From Bilamarchaeum sp040758595 (GTDB lineage: Archaea; Micrarchaeota; Micrarchaeia; Anstonellales; Bilamarchaeaceae): DNA of 59,717 nucleotides. Numbering within the stretch: position 1 is the stretch's first letter; each line of letters opens with the position of its first letter. Both the position numbers and the translations under genes were made by a program. The stretch spans positions 1 to 59,717 of the forward strand of contig JBFLVJ010000009.1 of NCBI GenBank assembly GCA_040758595.1, written 5' to 3'. The notes below the pieces were generated by a model. That model saw only the letters and a list, made by a program, of their open reading frames with translations. It was not told where the DNA came from and ran no database searches. Shown here piece by piece: positions 47,151-55,213 of the stretch.

Positions 47151-47175
47151 CGAAGATCACATCCAAAAGAGCGGA

Positions 47176-47655
47176 TCAGGCACTCATCTTCCTTTTAGGA
47201 GAAGGCTTTTTCTCTGTTTCACTTTCGAAGCTGACGGTCTTCTTTTTGGGGATGCCGATACCGACACGCCTGGAGCCGGCGATGAACTCGGTTATCTCCT
47301 CGGCCAGCAGCTCGTCGAGCTGGGCCTGGAACCATTTGGCTGTCTTGGCGGAGATGTATGCCCGCTTGAATATCTCGGAGAGCTCCTTCCGGTCGGACGC
47401 GGTGAACGGCTCCTGGTCCTCCATGATGCGATCCTCCGCCCTGCGGAGCAGCTCGCCGAAGCCCTTGACGTCCTTGTCGCTGGCCCCCCCGGCGCTAAGA
47501 GCGGTCAGGATGCCCTTGGCCAGGACGGTGTTGCGCTTGCCTGTGCGCGTCAAAAGGTTGTCCAGCTTCTTGACATCACGATTCGGCAATCCGCCTGCCT
47601 TGACGGCATCGATGACACGCCTGGAGAACTCGAAGAAAGCCCCGATGAATTTCAT
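47176..47655 (-). CDS. uncharacterised helical protein
   Basis: A 159-residue helical protein of unknown family: MKFIGAFFEFSRRVIDAVKA, LDNLLTRTGKRNTVLAKGIL and KTAKWFQAQLDELLAEEITE, then a basic tail (KKKTVSFESETEKKPSPKRK). No membrane segments or cysteines. It lies 25 nt upstream of the LAGLIDADG-like gene and may be co-transcribed with it. No function inferred. Confidence 0.7.
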   Translation of the reverse strand: MKFIGAFFEFSRRVIDAVKAGGLPNRDVKKLDNLLTRTGKRNTVLAKGILTALSAGGASDKDVKGFGELLRRAEDRIMEDQEPFTASDRKELSEIFKRAYISAKTAKWFQAQLDELLAEEITEFIAGSRRVGIGIPKKKTVSFESETEKKPSPKRKMSA

Positions 47656-47699
47656 GATGTCTCAGAGATAGATTACGGATAAGCTTAATAAATGTCTTG

Positions 47700-47760
47700 G
47701 GTCGCCGGAGCACGCTTTCCGAGACCCGGAATCCGAGACCCGGAACACAAAACCCTTTTA
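47700..47760. repeat. dispersed repeat and promoter before purM
   Basis: CCGAGACCCGGAATCCGAGACCCGG and AACACAAAACCC repeats are followed by TTTTAAGC (47755 region), a TATA box about 27 nt before ATG 47784. Confidence 0.6.
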
Positions 47761-47783
47761 AGCGGGTGAGGGAAAATCAGAAC

Positions 47784-48773
47784 ATGAAGTATCAGGTGGA
47801 TGTGGGGAGGGTCAAGAAGATCCAGGCCGGCATCTGGGATCGGATAAAATCATCGTTCTCTTTCAGGAAGGGATATGGGGAGCCAATACCGGTCTTCGGC
47901 CACTACGGAGGCCTCTTCAAGGCAGGCGACGAGAAGCTCGTCATACACACCGACGGGGTGGGCACCAAGCTGCTGGTCGCCCAGGAGCTCGGCAAGTACG
48001 ACACCGTCGGCATCGATGCTGTCGCCATGTCGGTCAACGACATCCTCTGTGTCGGGGCCGAGCCTCTGGTCGGCGTCGATTACATCGGACTTGCCGAAGA
48101 GGACCATGAGCTGGTGGCGGACATCATGGAAGGCCTGGTCAAGGGCGCCGAAGAGAGCGGATGCGCCATCGTCGGCGGGGAGACCGCGATAATCCCGGAC
48201 ATAATAAAGGGAGGGAAGAGGCCGTTCGACCTCACGTTCACGGTGGTGGGCAGGGTCAAGAAGCTAGTCCTGGGGGATGAGATAACCAGGGGAGACGTCA
48301 TCGTCGGGCTCGAGAGCTCAGGCATCCACTCCAACGGCTACACGCTCGCGAGGAGGGCGCTCGAACCCAAGAAGTGGGGCGAAGAGATGCTCACCCCCAC
48401 CAGGATATACGCGAACACTGTCCTGGAGATCATCGACGCCTGCGACGTGCATGGCATTGCGCACATCACAGGAGGCGCTTTCTCGAAACTGACAAGGCTC
48501 AACAAGAACATCGGCTACAAGCTCGACAGGCTCCCTGAGCCCAAACCGATATTCAAGGCGCTCGCGGAGAAGGTCGGCAACATAGACATGCACCGGACAT
48601 TCAACATGGGCATCGGCATGGCCATCGTCCTGCCATCCGACCGGGCAGATACCGTGATAAACATCGCGAAGAAGCACGGGGTCGAAGCGAACGTGATCGG
48701 AAGCATAACCGACAAAAAGGGGGTCTGGATAAAGGATAAAGGAAAGGAAACGGACATCAGCATCGAGGGATGA
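47784..48773 (+). CDS. purM: phosphoribosylformylglycinamidine cyclo-ligase
   Basis: AIR synthetase of purine biosynthesis: closes the imidazole ring using ATP, 329 residues. Signature parts: LVIHTDGVGTKLLVAQELGK, DAVAMSVNDILCVGAEPLVGVDYI, AIVGGETAIIPD and GLESSGIHSNGYTLAR, then HITGGAFSKLTRLNKNIGY. Start ATG 47784 is chosen by TATA spacing and the family start; the frame upstream is dispersed repeat. Together with guaAA it shows that the organism keeps at least part of purine biosynthesis. The stop overlaps the next gene. Confidence 0.96.
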   Translation: MKYQVDVGRVKKIQAGIWDRIKSSFSFRKGYGEPIPVFGHYGGLFKAGDEKLVIHTDGVGTKLLVAQELGKYDTVGIDAVAMSVNDILCVGAEPLVGVDYIGLAEEDHELVADIMEGLVKGAEESGCAIVGGETAIIPDIIKGGKRPFDLTFTVVGRVKKLVLGDEITRGDVIVGLESSGIHSNGYTLARRALEPKKWGEEMLTPTRIYANTVLEIIDACDVHGIAHITGGAFSKLTRLNKNIGYKLDRLPEPKPIFKALAEKVGNIDMHRTFNMGIGMAIVLPSDRADTVINIAKKHGVEANVIGSITDKKGVWIKDKGKETDISIEG

Positions 48774-48775
48774 AT

Positions 48776-49348
48776 ATGAAGGCGATAATGATAGTATTGG
48801 CGATTGCGCTATTGGCGTATGGATGCTGCGGCCAGACCGCAGTCGCGCCAGAGCCGGGCGGATCTGGAGAAGATGCTGGGAGTGTGGAGGGCGGAGAGGC
48901 AGAACCCGGAACCCAGGACCCTGAATCCGGGACCGCCGAACCGCCCCCGGCAACCGGAGAGGGGGTCATAGTCGACGTGGGCGGCTCCACCGGAGGGGTG
49001 GCCGCAAGCCAGCAGGACTGCGCCACGCTGACTGCGGACTGCGGCTCCTGCATCGCCAAGAAGGGATGCGGATGGTGCAAGGCCAGCAACTCCTGCCTCT
49101 ATGGGGATGCTGAGGGGCCCGACTACGGCCAGTGCGCCTCTGACCAATGGGCGGTCAGCGAGAGCGGATGCAACGTGGTCGAGAGCGAGGACCTGTGCGG
49201 CACGCTGACAAACTGCGCCTCCTGCCTCAGCGGAAGCGGGTGCAAATGGTGCATCCAGGGGAGCCTGTGCAGAGGAGCGTCTACGACCGATAGCTGCCTC
49301 GGCGGCTGGATGACCGAATCCTACCAGTGCAACTACGCATCCAGGTAA
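48776..49348 (+). CDS. lipoprotein with two PSI-like cysteine-rich repeats
   Basis: A 190-residue protein with a lipoprotein signal (MKAIMIVLAIALLAYGCCG). A Pro/Glu/Gly linker (EPGTQDPESGTAEPPPATGE, partly dispersed-repeat-like) leads to two cysteine-rich modules: CATLTADCGSCIAKKGCGWC...C and CGTLTNCASCLSGSGCKWC...C. The CxxC-x-C-GCGWC arrangement is that of PSI (plexin-semaphorin-integrin) domains. Such modules mediate extracellular protein contact. ATG 48776 is preferred because GAGGGATGA stands as its ribosome-binding site; 48770 is possible. In operon with purM. Confidence 0.82.
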   Translation: MKAIMIVLAIALLAYGCCGQTAVAPEPGGSGEDAGSVEGGEAEPGTQDPESGTAEPPPATGEGVIVDVGGSTGGVAASQQDCATLTADCGSCIAKKGCGWCKASNSCLYGDAEGPDYGQCASDQWAVSESGCNVVESEDLCGTLTNCASCLSGSGCKWCIQGSLCRGASTTDSCLGGWMTESYQCNYASR

Positions 49349-49984
49349 TCATTTATCCACGAGGACGGCTTCCAGTATGTGGGCCACGCCCCGGACGCCG
49401 TCCCATTCCTTTTTCCACTTCTTCACTTCTATCCTCTTCTTGAAAAGCGGGCCGTCGGTGACGAAGGTCTCGCCCTCGCCGCCCTCCAGGAAAAGATGTA
49501 TGCCCGGTTTGTTGGCTCGCACCAGCTTCTCCAGCGGCTCGCCCAGGAACTCCGGCCCGAGGCCCTCTGCGGAGACCGCCATCACGACTATTTCATAATC
49601 CCTGAGCATCTCGTCCAGAAGCTCCCTGCCCTTGTGCCAGAGCGGTGCGAAGCTCTCGATTCCGAGTTCCCGGGCGATGGCATCTAGACGGTTCTTCTGA
49701 TATGTGCTGGCGACAGCGCCCGAGACGATAGCCTCGGCTTTGAGCGCCGTGAGGGCATTGGATACCGAGTCCCGCCAGTTCTCCTCGGTCACTTCCACGA
49801 AATGCTGCTCGAGTCCCATCGCTTCGGCCTGCAGCTTGGTCGCATCGATATTTGGATGGTGGAACATCATCGAGTATTCCGGCGGCCTTACCGTCAGCAG
49901 TACCACTTCATGCCCCTGGCTAAGCGCCCAGTGCACCGCGTAGGTGCTGTCCTTCCCGCCTGAGAATAAGGCTACGGTCCGCAT
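49349..49984 (-). CDS. dph6: diphthine-ammonia ligase (Dph6-type)
   Basis: PP-loop ATP-pyrophosphatase of 211 residues that amidates diphthine on elongation factor 2, the last step of diphthamide synthesis. The N-terminus MRTVALFSGGKDSTYAVHWA carries the PP-loop SGGKDS. IVSGAVASTYQKNRLDAIARELGIESFAPLWHKG and PGIHLFLEGGEGETFVTDGPLF are Dph6 signatures. The start ATG 49984 is at the family position; longer frames upstream overlap the divergent gene. A TATTATA-like AT-rich stretch of 33 nt separates it from the HAD gene. Confidence 0.93.
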   Translation of the reverse strand: MRTVALFSGGKDSTYAVHWALSQGHEVVLLTVRPPEYSMMFHHPNIDATKLQAEAMGLEQHFVEVTEENWRDSVSNALTALKAEAIVSGAVASTYQKNRLDAIARELGIESFAPLWHKGRELLDEMLRDYEIVVMAVSAEGLGPEFLGEPLEKLVRANKPGIHLFLEGGEGETFVTDGPLFKKRIEVKKWKKEWDGVRGVAHILEAVLVDK

Positions 49985-50017
49985 GATTTTATATTCGGAT
50001 GGAGCGAATAAAAAACC

Positions 50018-50767
50018 ATGATAAGGGCAGTGATATTCGACCTGGACGGCACCATATACATCGGAAAGACACCGGTACCGGGCGCGGCTGAGAAGATAAA
50101 GGAGCTCCGCTCCAGGGGCATCAAGACGATATTCCTGACCAACGCGGCGACAATGAGCAGGAAGGGCATCGCAGACAGGCTGAACGGCATGGGTTTCGAT
50201 GTCAGGGAAGAGGAGTGCTATGGCGGAGCGTACCTGCTCGCAAGATACATCCGCCAGGAGCATGCCGGAAAGAGCGCATATGTTATAGGGGAGAAGGGAA
50301 TATTCGAGGAATTCGAGAAGGTCGGGATAAAGAGCGCGGATGAAGCGGACATGGTGGTCGCGGGCCTGGACCGGCACCTGACCTACGAGAAACTGGCCAG
50401 GGCGAACCGGAATCTCGAGCGGGGTGCGATATTCATAGCGTCCAACCTCGATCCGACATTCCCTACAGAAGAGGGACCTATGCCAGGAGCGGGAGCCATC
50501 GTTGCTGCGATAGAGAAGGCCTCGGGCAGCGCGCCCTACGTAGTCGTGGGTAAACCGAACCCGTTCGTCATCTCACTGATAGAGAAGGAACACGGTGTCA
50601 GGAAGGCGGAGATGCTCATGGTCGGCGACCGGGTGGAGACCGACATGCACTTCGCCAAGAACTGCGGGATAAAGGCTGCGCTGGTGCTGAGCGGAGTCAC
50701 GAAAAAAGAGATGCTGAAAGAAGAAGTGGATTACGTCTTCGGGTCGGTCGCGGACCTGAAGCTCTAA
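50018..50767 (+). CDS. HAD-superfamily phosphatase (NagD/class IIA type)
   Basis: A 249-residue hydrolase. Motif I FDLDGTIYIG near residue 7, motif II FLTNAATMSRKG near residue 44, the class IIA cap domain (VVAGLDRHLTYEKLARANRN) and motifs III/IV in VVGKPNPFVIS and MLMVGDRVETDMHFAKNCGI. Relatives act on phosphoglycolate, nitrophenyl phosphate or nucleotides; the substrate is unknown. Divergent from dph6; convergent with the zinc-ribbon gene (4-nt overlap). Confidence 0.92.
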   Translation: MIRAVIFDLDGTIYIGKTPVPGAAEKIKELRSRGIKTIFLTNAATMSRKGIADRLNGMGFDVREEECYGGAYLLARYIRQEHAGKSAYVIGEKGIFEEFEKVGIKSADEADMVVAGLDRHLTYEKLARANRNLERGAIFIASNLDPTFPTEEGPMPGAGAIVAAIEKASGSAPYVVVGKPNPFVISLIEKEHGVRKAEMLMVGDRVETDMHFAKNCGIKAALVLSGVTKKEMLKEEVDYVFGSVADLKL

Positions 50768-51063
50768 TCTTCCATGATGTCCTTGAGCGTATCGCTCGGG
50801 GTCTCGGTCCCGAACAGGCTCTCTTCAAGGTTCACCACATCGTCCGAGCTCGAGCTGCTCCCGTTTTCCATCACACTTGATGGTGATTCGGGCTGTGAAG
50901 AGGATTGGCTCTCGCCGACGATGTTGTAGGTAACCTGCATGGAGCTGCCGCACCTGCATTTTCCTGAGAAAAGCAGTTCCTTGACGTCTATATCGCTGCT
51001 AACCGTGACTGAGGATTCAATGCCGCAGTTAGAGCATCTGATGGTCCTTCGGAGGTCGGTCAT
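50764..51063 (-). CDS. small zinc-ribbon protein
   Basis: A 99-residue protein. Residues 9-42 form a zinc ribbon IRCSNCGIESSV...KCRCGSSM. The C-terminal half is Ser/Glu-rich and disordered (SSSQPESPSSVMENGSSSSS). Unknown function; the acidic disordered tail and ribbon might suggest a nucleic-acid or protein adaptor. It follows the helical-repeat gene on the same strand after 42 nt. Confidence 0.75.
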   Translation of the reverse strand: MTDLRRTIRCSNCGIESSVTVSSDIDVKELLFSGKCRCGSSMQVTYNIVGESQSSSQPESPSSVMENGSSSSSDDVVNLEESLFGTETPSDTLKDIMED

Positions 51064-51104
51064 CTGATCACCGCCCTCCTATCGCATGGATGTTTTTTAA
51101 TCAT

Positions 51105-51584
51105 TCAGGAGATGCGGTTGGCAGCTTCCAGGGCCCTTCTCGCGTTGGCACGCACTTCGGAGGACCTGTCTGAAAGCGCAGCTTCGAGCGCCGGCATCGC
51201 CCTGGATATATCGTTTCCGGCTTCCGCGCAAAGAGCGATTATATCCGCGGCCTTGGCGCGGATGGACGAAAATTCGTCGGTCATCATGACTCCTGCGATC
51301 ACATGTAGCGAGTGCGCAGCGCTCACCCCGGATTTGACCGCGCGCACCAGCATGTCGCCCGCCTGGTGGCACACATCCGGGTCGGTCTCTACGTTGGACA
51401 TCATGCATGCGGCATACAGGACGCACTCGGGGGAGGCCTTCAGCATCTCCTCTGCTCTCTGAGGGGTGCGGAGGAATGTCTTGCGGAAATCACCATAGCC
51501 CGGAGATATCACCAGCTCCCGCCTGCCGTTGGCGAATTCGTTGTGCGCGATTGCCAGATTTGGATCCTTGTAGAACCGTTTCAT
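51105..51584 (-). CDS. HEAT-repeat-like protein
   Basis: A 159-residue all-helical protein of repeated units: RAEEMLKASPECVLYAACMM, AGDMLVRAVKSGVSAAHSLH, RAKAADIIALCAEAGNDISR and ALEAALSDRSSEVRANARRA; the last is a good HEAT motif. A scaffold or protein-binding role is likely. A TTTATAAAC box (about 51615-51623) precedes it. It is similar in style to the protein at 1781-2392, but I cannot claim homology. Confidence 0.78.
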   Translation of the reverse strand: MKRFYKDPNLAIAHNEFANGRRELVISPGYGDFRKTFLRTPQRAEEMLKASPECVLYAACMMSNVETDPDVCHQAGDMLVRAVKSGVSAAHSLHVIAGVMMTDEFSSIRAKAADIIALCAEAGNDISRAMPALEAALSDRSSEVRANARRALEAANRIS

Positions 51585-51647
51585 GTTATCACTATGGATA
51601 ATATGTGGTAATAAGTGTTTATAAAGATATGTATCAGGATTGTTTCG

Positions 51648-52241
51648 CTACATGGGGATTGCGCGCTTGTCTGTGAGGATCTCGTCCATCCTCTGGTCGT
51701 CTTCGTGCTTCGGGAGGCTCTCCATAACCTGGAAATCAAAGCAGATGCCGATGCGGTATGCCCTGGATTTCGCCAGGTGCTTGTCGTAGTAACCTTTGCC
51801 GTAGCCGAGCCGGTGCATGCAGAGGCCGAAGGCCACCCCGGGAACGAGGATGATGTCGGGTTCTGAGGGTTCCGTGTTTTGGGTTTTGGGTTTCGGGGGT
51901 TTGGATTTGGCGTGGGCGTTTCGGGTTTTGGGTTCGAGGATGCCGAACTTCCCTTCCTTCAGGTCTTCGAACGAGCTGAACTGGTAGAATGTTATCGTGT
52001 GGTCTGTGACTGGGGCGCAGACGGTCTTCTTGAGCTTCCAGGCGGCTTCGATGATGCTCTTCGTATCTGCCTCATTGCCTTTCGGGAGATAGACGCCGAC
52101 GGTCTTCGCTTCCTTGAACCTCGGGTGGACAAGCAGGCGCTCGGCTATCGCTCCGCTCATCTGCCGGACCTCATCTGCTGAGAGGGCGTTCCGCTTCTTC
52201 AGAAGCTTCTCGCGCAGGGCCGCCTTCAACTGCTGGACCAT
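51648..52241 (-). CDS. 5-formyltetrahydrofolate cyclo-ligase family protein
   Basis: A 197-residue member of the 5-FTHF cyclo-ligase family, which converts 5-formyl-THF to methenyl-THF with ATP. Conserved parts: LREKLLKKRNALS near the start, VGVYLPKGNEADT, and the C-terminal LVPGVAFGLCMHRLGYGKGYYDKHL. Residues about 103-128 (EPKTRNAHAKSKPPKPKTQN) are an in-frame low-complexity insertion encoded by the dispersed repeat at 51858-51945, placed in a surface loop before the active-site strand. ATG 52241 fits a TTTTTAAC box about 26 nt upstream. It is next to the distal end of the CRISPR array but probably unrelated. Confidence 0.88.
   Translation of the reverse strand: MVQQLKAALREKLLKKRNALSADEVRQMSGAIAERLLVHPRFKEAKTVGVYLPKGNEADTKSIIEAAWKLKKTVCAPVTDHTITFYQFSSFEDLKEGKFGILEPKTRNAHAKSKPPKPKTQNTEPSEPDIILVPGVAFGLCMHRLGYGKGYYDKHLAKSRAYRIGICFDFQVMESLPKHEDDQRMDEILTDKRAIPM
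51858..51945. repeat. dispersed repeat inserted in frame within the cyclo-ligase gene
   Basis: GGGTTCTGAGGGTTCCGTGTTTTGGG and TTTTGGGTTTCGGGGG units inside an otherwise conserved coding sequence. Confidence 0.75.
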
Positions 52242-52320
52242 CGGGGATTTGTCTACGCCGCAGGTTAAAAAGGATTGTTTAGACTGCACCCTATTCGGTG
52301 TTGGCAACCTCGGGATGCAC

Positions 52321-53868
52321 GTTTCAATCCTACAATAGTCTTATTTCGTCTTCTCCAAGGACGGCAGAGGCAGGACAGCTATGGTGGTTTCAATCCTACA
52401 ATAGTCTTATTTCGTCCCTGCACGTTCTGGGAACGTAGTATATACTGCCTCTGTTTCAATCCTACAATAGTCTTATTTCGTCGTCTGATGCAACCCTTCC
52501 ATATCGAGCGTGAGAAATCGTTTCAATCCTACAATAGTCTTATTTCGTCGGAGGTCCCGGATGATATCTGGGAGGACATCCAAAGGGTTTCAATCCTACA
52601 ATAGTCTTATTTCGTCTTTTGTCCTATACATAAGGGAAAGAAGGGGTGTTCGTTTCAATCCTACAATAGTCTTATTTCGTCCTATCACTGCCGTGCCTTT
52701 CGGCTGTATCTGGAAGGTTTCAATCCTACAATAGTCTTATTTCGTCCAGGAAGGCGACAGCTAAAAATCATGGGGTGAGCGAAGTTTCAATCCTACAATA
52801 GTCTTATTTCGTCAAGAACCAGCAAGGAGGTTCACCCCCACAGAGGGGTGTTTCAATCCTACAATAGTCTTATTTCGTCAGATATCGTCCTCGAAGATGC
52901 GGGTTATCTTTCGGAGTTTCAATCCTACAATAGTCTTATTTCGTCGGTTTCGATGTCCGATATATACTTACGTCCACGTCGTTTCAATCCTACAATAGTC
53001 TTATTTCGTCACTCCGAAACTGTCAGGGCGGATTGGAAGGAGGCTCAGTTTCAATCCTACAATAGTCTTATTTCGTCCATGCCATCACTTCCTCGGCTCG
53101 GTCGGATACATGAGTTTCAATCCTACAATAGTCTTATTTCGTCGGCGTCGGCGACGGCGATGTCCTCGACGTAACATGGTTTCAATCCTACAATAGTCTT
53201 ATTTCGTCCGGCCATATATGCCTGTCCCGTATTCCAGATAGCCGTTTCAATCCTACAATAGTCTTATTTCGTCCGTATACCATGCCAATCCTTTTTTCTC
53301 ACTTTCTGGTTTCAATCCTACAATAGTCTTATTTCGTCGCAGGGACGCGGTCTGGTCTGCCTGCATGAAGAGCTGTTTCAATCCTACAATAGTCTTATTT
53401 CGTCCCGTATGCTTGTCGAGGCCACGGATGCGCAGATAATGTTTCAATCCTACAATAGTCTTATTTCGTCGCTCCCCGTCAAGGATGATGTTTTTCTCAT
53501 CAATGAGTTTCAATCCTACAATAGTCTTATTTCGTCGTCTCAACGATATGCGCCAAGAAAATGCCAGTTCTTATGGTTTCAATCCTACAATAGTCTTATT
53601 TCGTCAGGGCTGGGGCCTTTTCGTCTGGAGACATGTTCCCGTTTCAATCCTACAATAGTCTTATTTCGTCTTAGTATGGCACGACGGTCTTGGTGCGCCT
53701 TCTGAGTTTCAATCCTACAATAGTCTTATTTCGTCCGTCCTGGCCAGAGACGATAGAATCTTGTGATATGTAGTTTCAATCCTACAATAGTCTTATTTCG
53801 TCTTTTCTGCTCCCTGACCTGCTTCCCGACCTGCCCACGTTTCAATCCTACAATAGTCTTATTTCGTC
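52321..53868 (-). CRISPR. CRISPR array, 24 repeats and 23 spacers
   Basis: The 30-nt repeat begins GTTTCAATCC and ends TTATTTCGTC on the plus strand. All 24 copies appear identical, at 52321, 52387, 52453, 52520, 52587, 52652, 52717, 52784, 52850, 52916, 52981, 53048, 53114, 53179, 53244, 53309, 53375, 53441, 53507, 53576, 53641, 53706, 53773 and 53839. Spacers are 35-39 nt. On the minus strand the repeat ends in ATTGAAAC, the typical 8-nt crRNA 5' handle, so the array is transcribed leftward from a leader next to cas2. No degenerate terminal repeat is seen at either end. Confidence 0.98.
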
Positions 53869-53970
53869 AGGCTTTTTTTCAAGGCATTCTCAGACGAGAA
53901 TGATTCCGGAATTACGAGAATTTTATCGCGCAAGCCAAATAATGTAAATCCATGGCGTCATTCGCGACTT
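53869..53970 (-). promoter_or_regulatory. CRISPR leader
   Basis: About 100 nt between cas2 and the first repeat in transcript order. On the minus strand it holds GATAAAAT as a TATA-like box, a CATTCTC-AGAC-GAGAATG inverted repeat (about 53886-53903) and a short A-run just before the first repeat. Position and AT-content fit a leader used for transcription and spacer integration. Confidence 0.7.
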
Positions 53971-54237
53971 TCATATCACCCTCTCTTCTGGATTTCCTTT
54001 CCTCACTCCAATATCGTCCCGGACAAATGAGTTTTTGTTCGGAAATACATAAATCGTTATTGTATCTACCGCAGGATCAATGAGTCTGGGGAGGTCATCC
54101 CTGACCTTCATCAGGCGAGATTCGCTCAGTTCCCCTTCAAAAAGCGAATTCTGCACCCACGTGAGCTGAGTGCGCAGATACCCTTTGACCTTATTCACGC
54201 GGCCAGTTGAGATGTCATAGGCGATTATCACATACAA
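53971..54237 (-). CDS. cas2: CRISPR-associated endoribonuclease-fold protein Cas2
   Basis: An 88-residue Cas2, partner of Cas1 in spacer integration. It starts (M)YVIIAYDISTGRVNKVKGYL, the ferredoxin-like first strand with the conserved Asp, and contains LTWVQNSLFEGELSESRL and DTITIYVF, the family's core strands. I choose TTG 54237 because GGTGGT lies 2-7 nt upstream and Cas2 proteins begin with this strand; a TTG six codons earlier would overlap cas1. Last protein gene before the leader. Confidence 0.93.
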   Translation of the reverse strand: MYVIIAYDISTGRVNKVKGYLRTQLTWVQNSLFEGELSESRLMKVRDDLPRLIDPAVDTITIYVFPNKNSFVRDDIGVRKGNPEERVI

Positions 54238-54238
54238 A

Positions 54239-55213
54239 TTACCACCACAGCACAAATGGCTTGTATTCTCTGGCTCCGACCAGATGCTTGACGAGCTTGT
54301 GGGCCTCTAGGCGGATCAGCCGCTGGTAAGAAACACTTCTGCGAAGAGCCCGGTGTTTTATCGTCGTCTGGAGTTTCTCTTCATAGTATTTGAGGAACGT
54401 CTTTTTTCCGCTCTCAGTGAACAGTATGCCGTTCAACTCATTCCTGAAATCCTCTTTTTGGATTATCCTCTTATTCACGAGATAGAATATGAGCCTGTCT
54501 ACGATAAGCGGCTTGAATAATTCACTTATATCAAGGCATAGGGAAAACCTTCTTTCTCCGGGTTCGTGGAGGTAGGAAATCGTCGGGTTTAGCTGCGTAT
54601 TGTACAATTCGCCGAGAACGGTGCTGTAAAGGAGGGAGTTGCCGAAGCTTATCATGGCATTTACCTCGTTTTCAGGAGGCTGCCTAGTCCTCTTCTCGTA
54701 CCTAAGTTCTCCTTTGAGTATAGTTTCAAAGCAGTCATAATAGCAGATACGTGAACGTGCTTCCACATTCATGAGCTCAGTTATGCTTTTTGAGTGCTCT
54801 GTTTCAGCCGAGAGCTGCGACAGCAACTCTTCCTTGCCGTCTATCCGATATTCCGCGACAGTACGCCGCATATTGTCTATCGAGCCCGTGACGAACCTCC
54901 TGGCGATGAAAAGCCGCCTTTCAGGATCCAGGTAATGCTCTGCCTGACGCACCAACAATTCCCCTGAGAGAAGTGTTTCACGCGGATAGTAGCTGCCATC
55001 ATAAAATCCGTAGTAGTTGAAGAAATGGACGGGTATGCCCTTTTTTGATAGAAGGTGAAGGGCCTGGGAGGTCACACTGACTGAACCGTGGCAGCTTATC
55101 TGATGGATGTTCTCTATGGGAATCGGTCTTTTGCCTTTCGCACTGAGAAAATATAGCGTGTTCTCGTCCCTTTCAAGCCGCCCGTCGCTCACTATATGGA
55201 AATTCGCTTTCAT
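54239..55213 (-). CDS. cas1: CRISPR-associated integrase Cas1
   Basis: Cas1 integrase of about 324 residues that inserts spacers at the leader end together with Cas2. N-terminal beta domain NFHIVSDGRLERDENTLYFL and ENIHQISCHGSVSVTSQALH; the C-terminal helical domain has the catalytic acid in NVEARSRICYYDCF, the histidine in SYLHEPGERRFSLCLDISELFKP and the second acid in that same region (LDISELFKPLIVDR). Sequence type resembles I-B Cas1. The start ATG 55213 overlaps the stop of the ATPase gene (TGATG), so the two are translationally coupled. Confidence 0.97.
   Translation of the reverse strand: MKANFHIVSDGRLERDENTLYFLSAKGKRPIPIENIHQISCHGSVSVTSQALHLLSKKGIPVHFFNYYGFYDGSYYPRETLLSGELLVRQAEHYLDPERRLFIARRFVTGSIDNMRRTVAEYRIDGKEELLSQLSAETEHSKSITELMNVEARSRICYYDCFETILKGELRYEKRTRQPPENEVNAMISFGNSLLYSTVLGELYNTQLNPTISYLHEPGERRFSLCLDISELFKPLIVDRLIFYLVNKRIIQKEDFRNELNGILFTESGKKTFLKYYEEKLQTTIKHRALRRSVSYQRLIRLEAHKLVKHLVGAREYKPFVLWW

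Noticed and set aside
52275..53705. Open frames running through the CRISPR array, repeating FNPTIVLFR or FQSYNSLIS
   Set aside because: They are translations of the repeat; no start context and no protein role.
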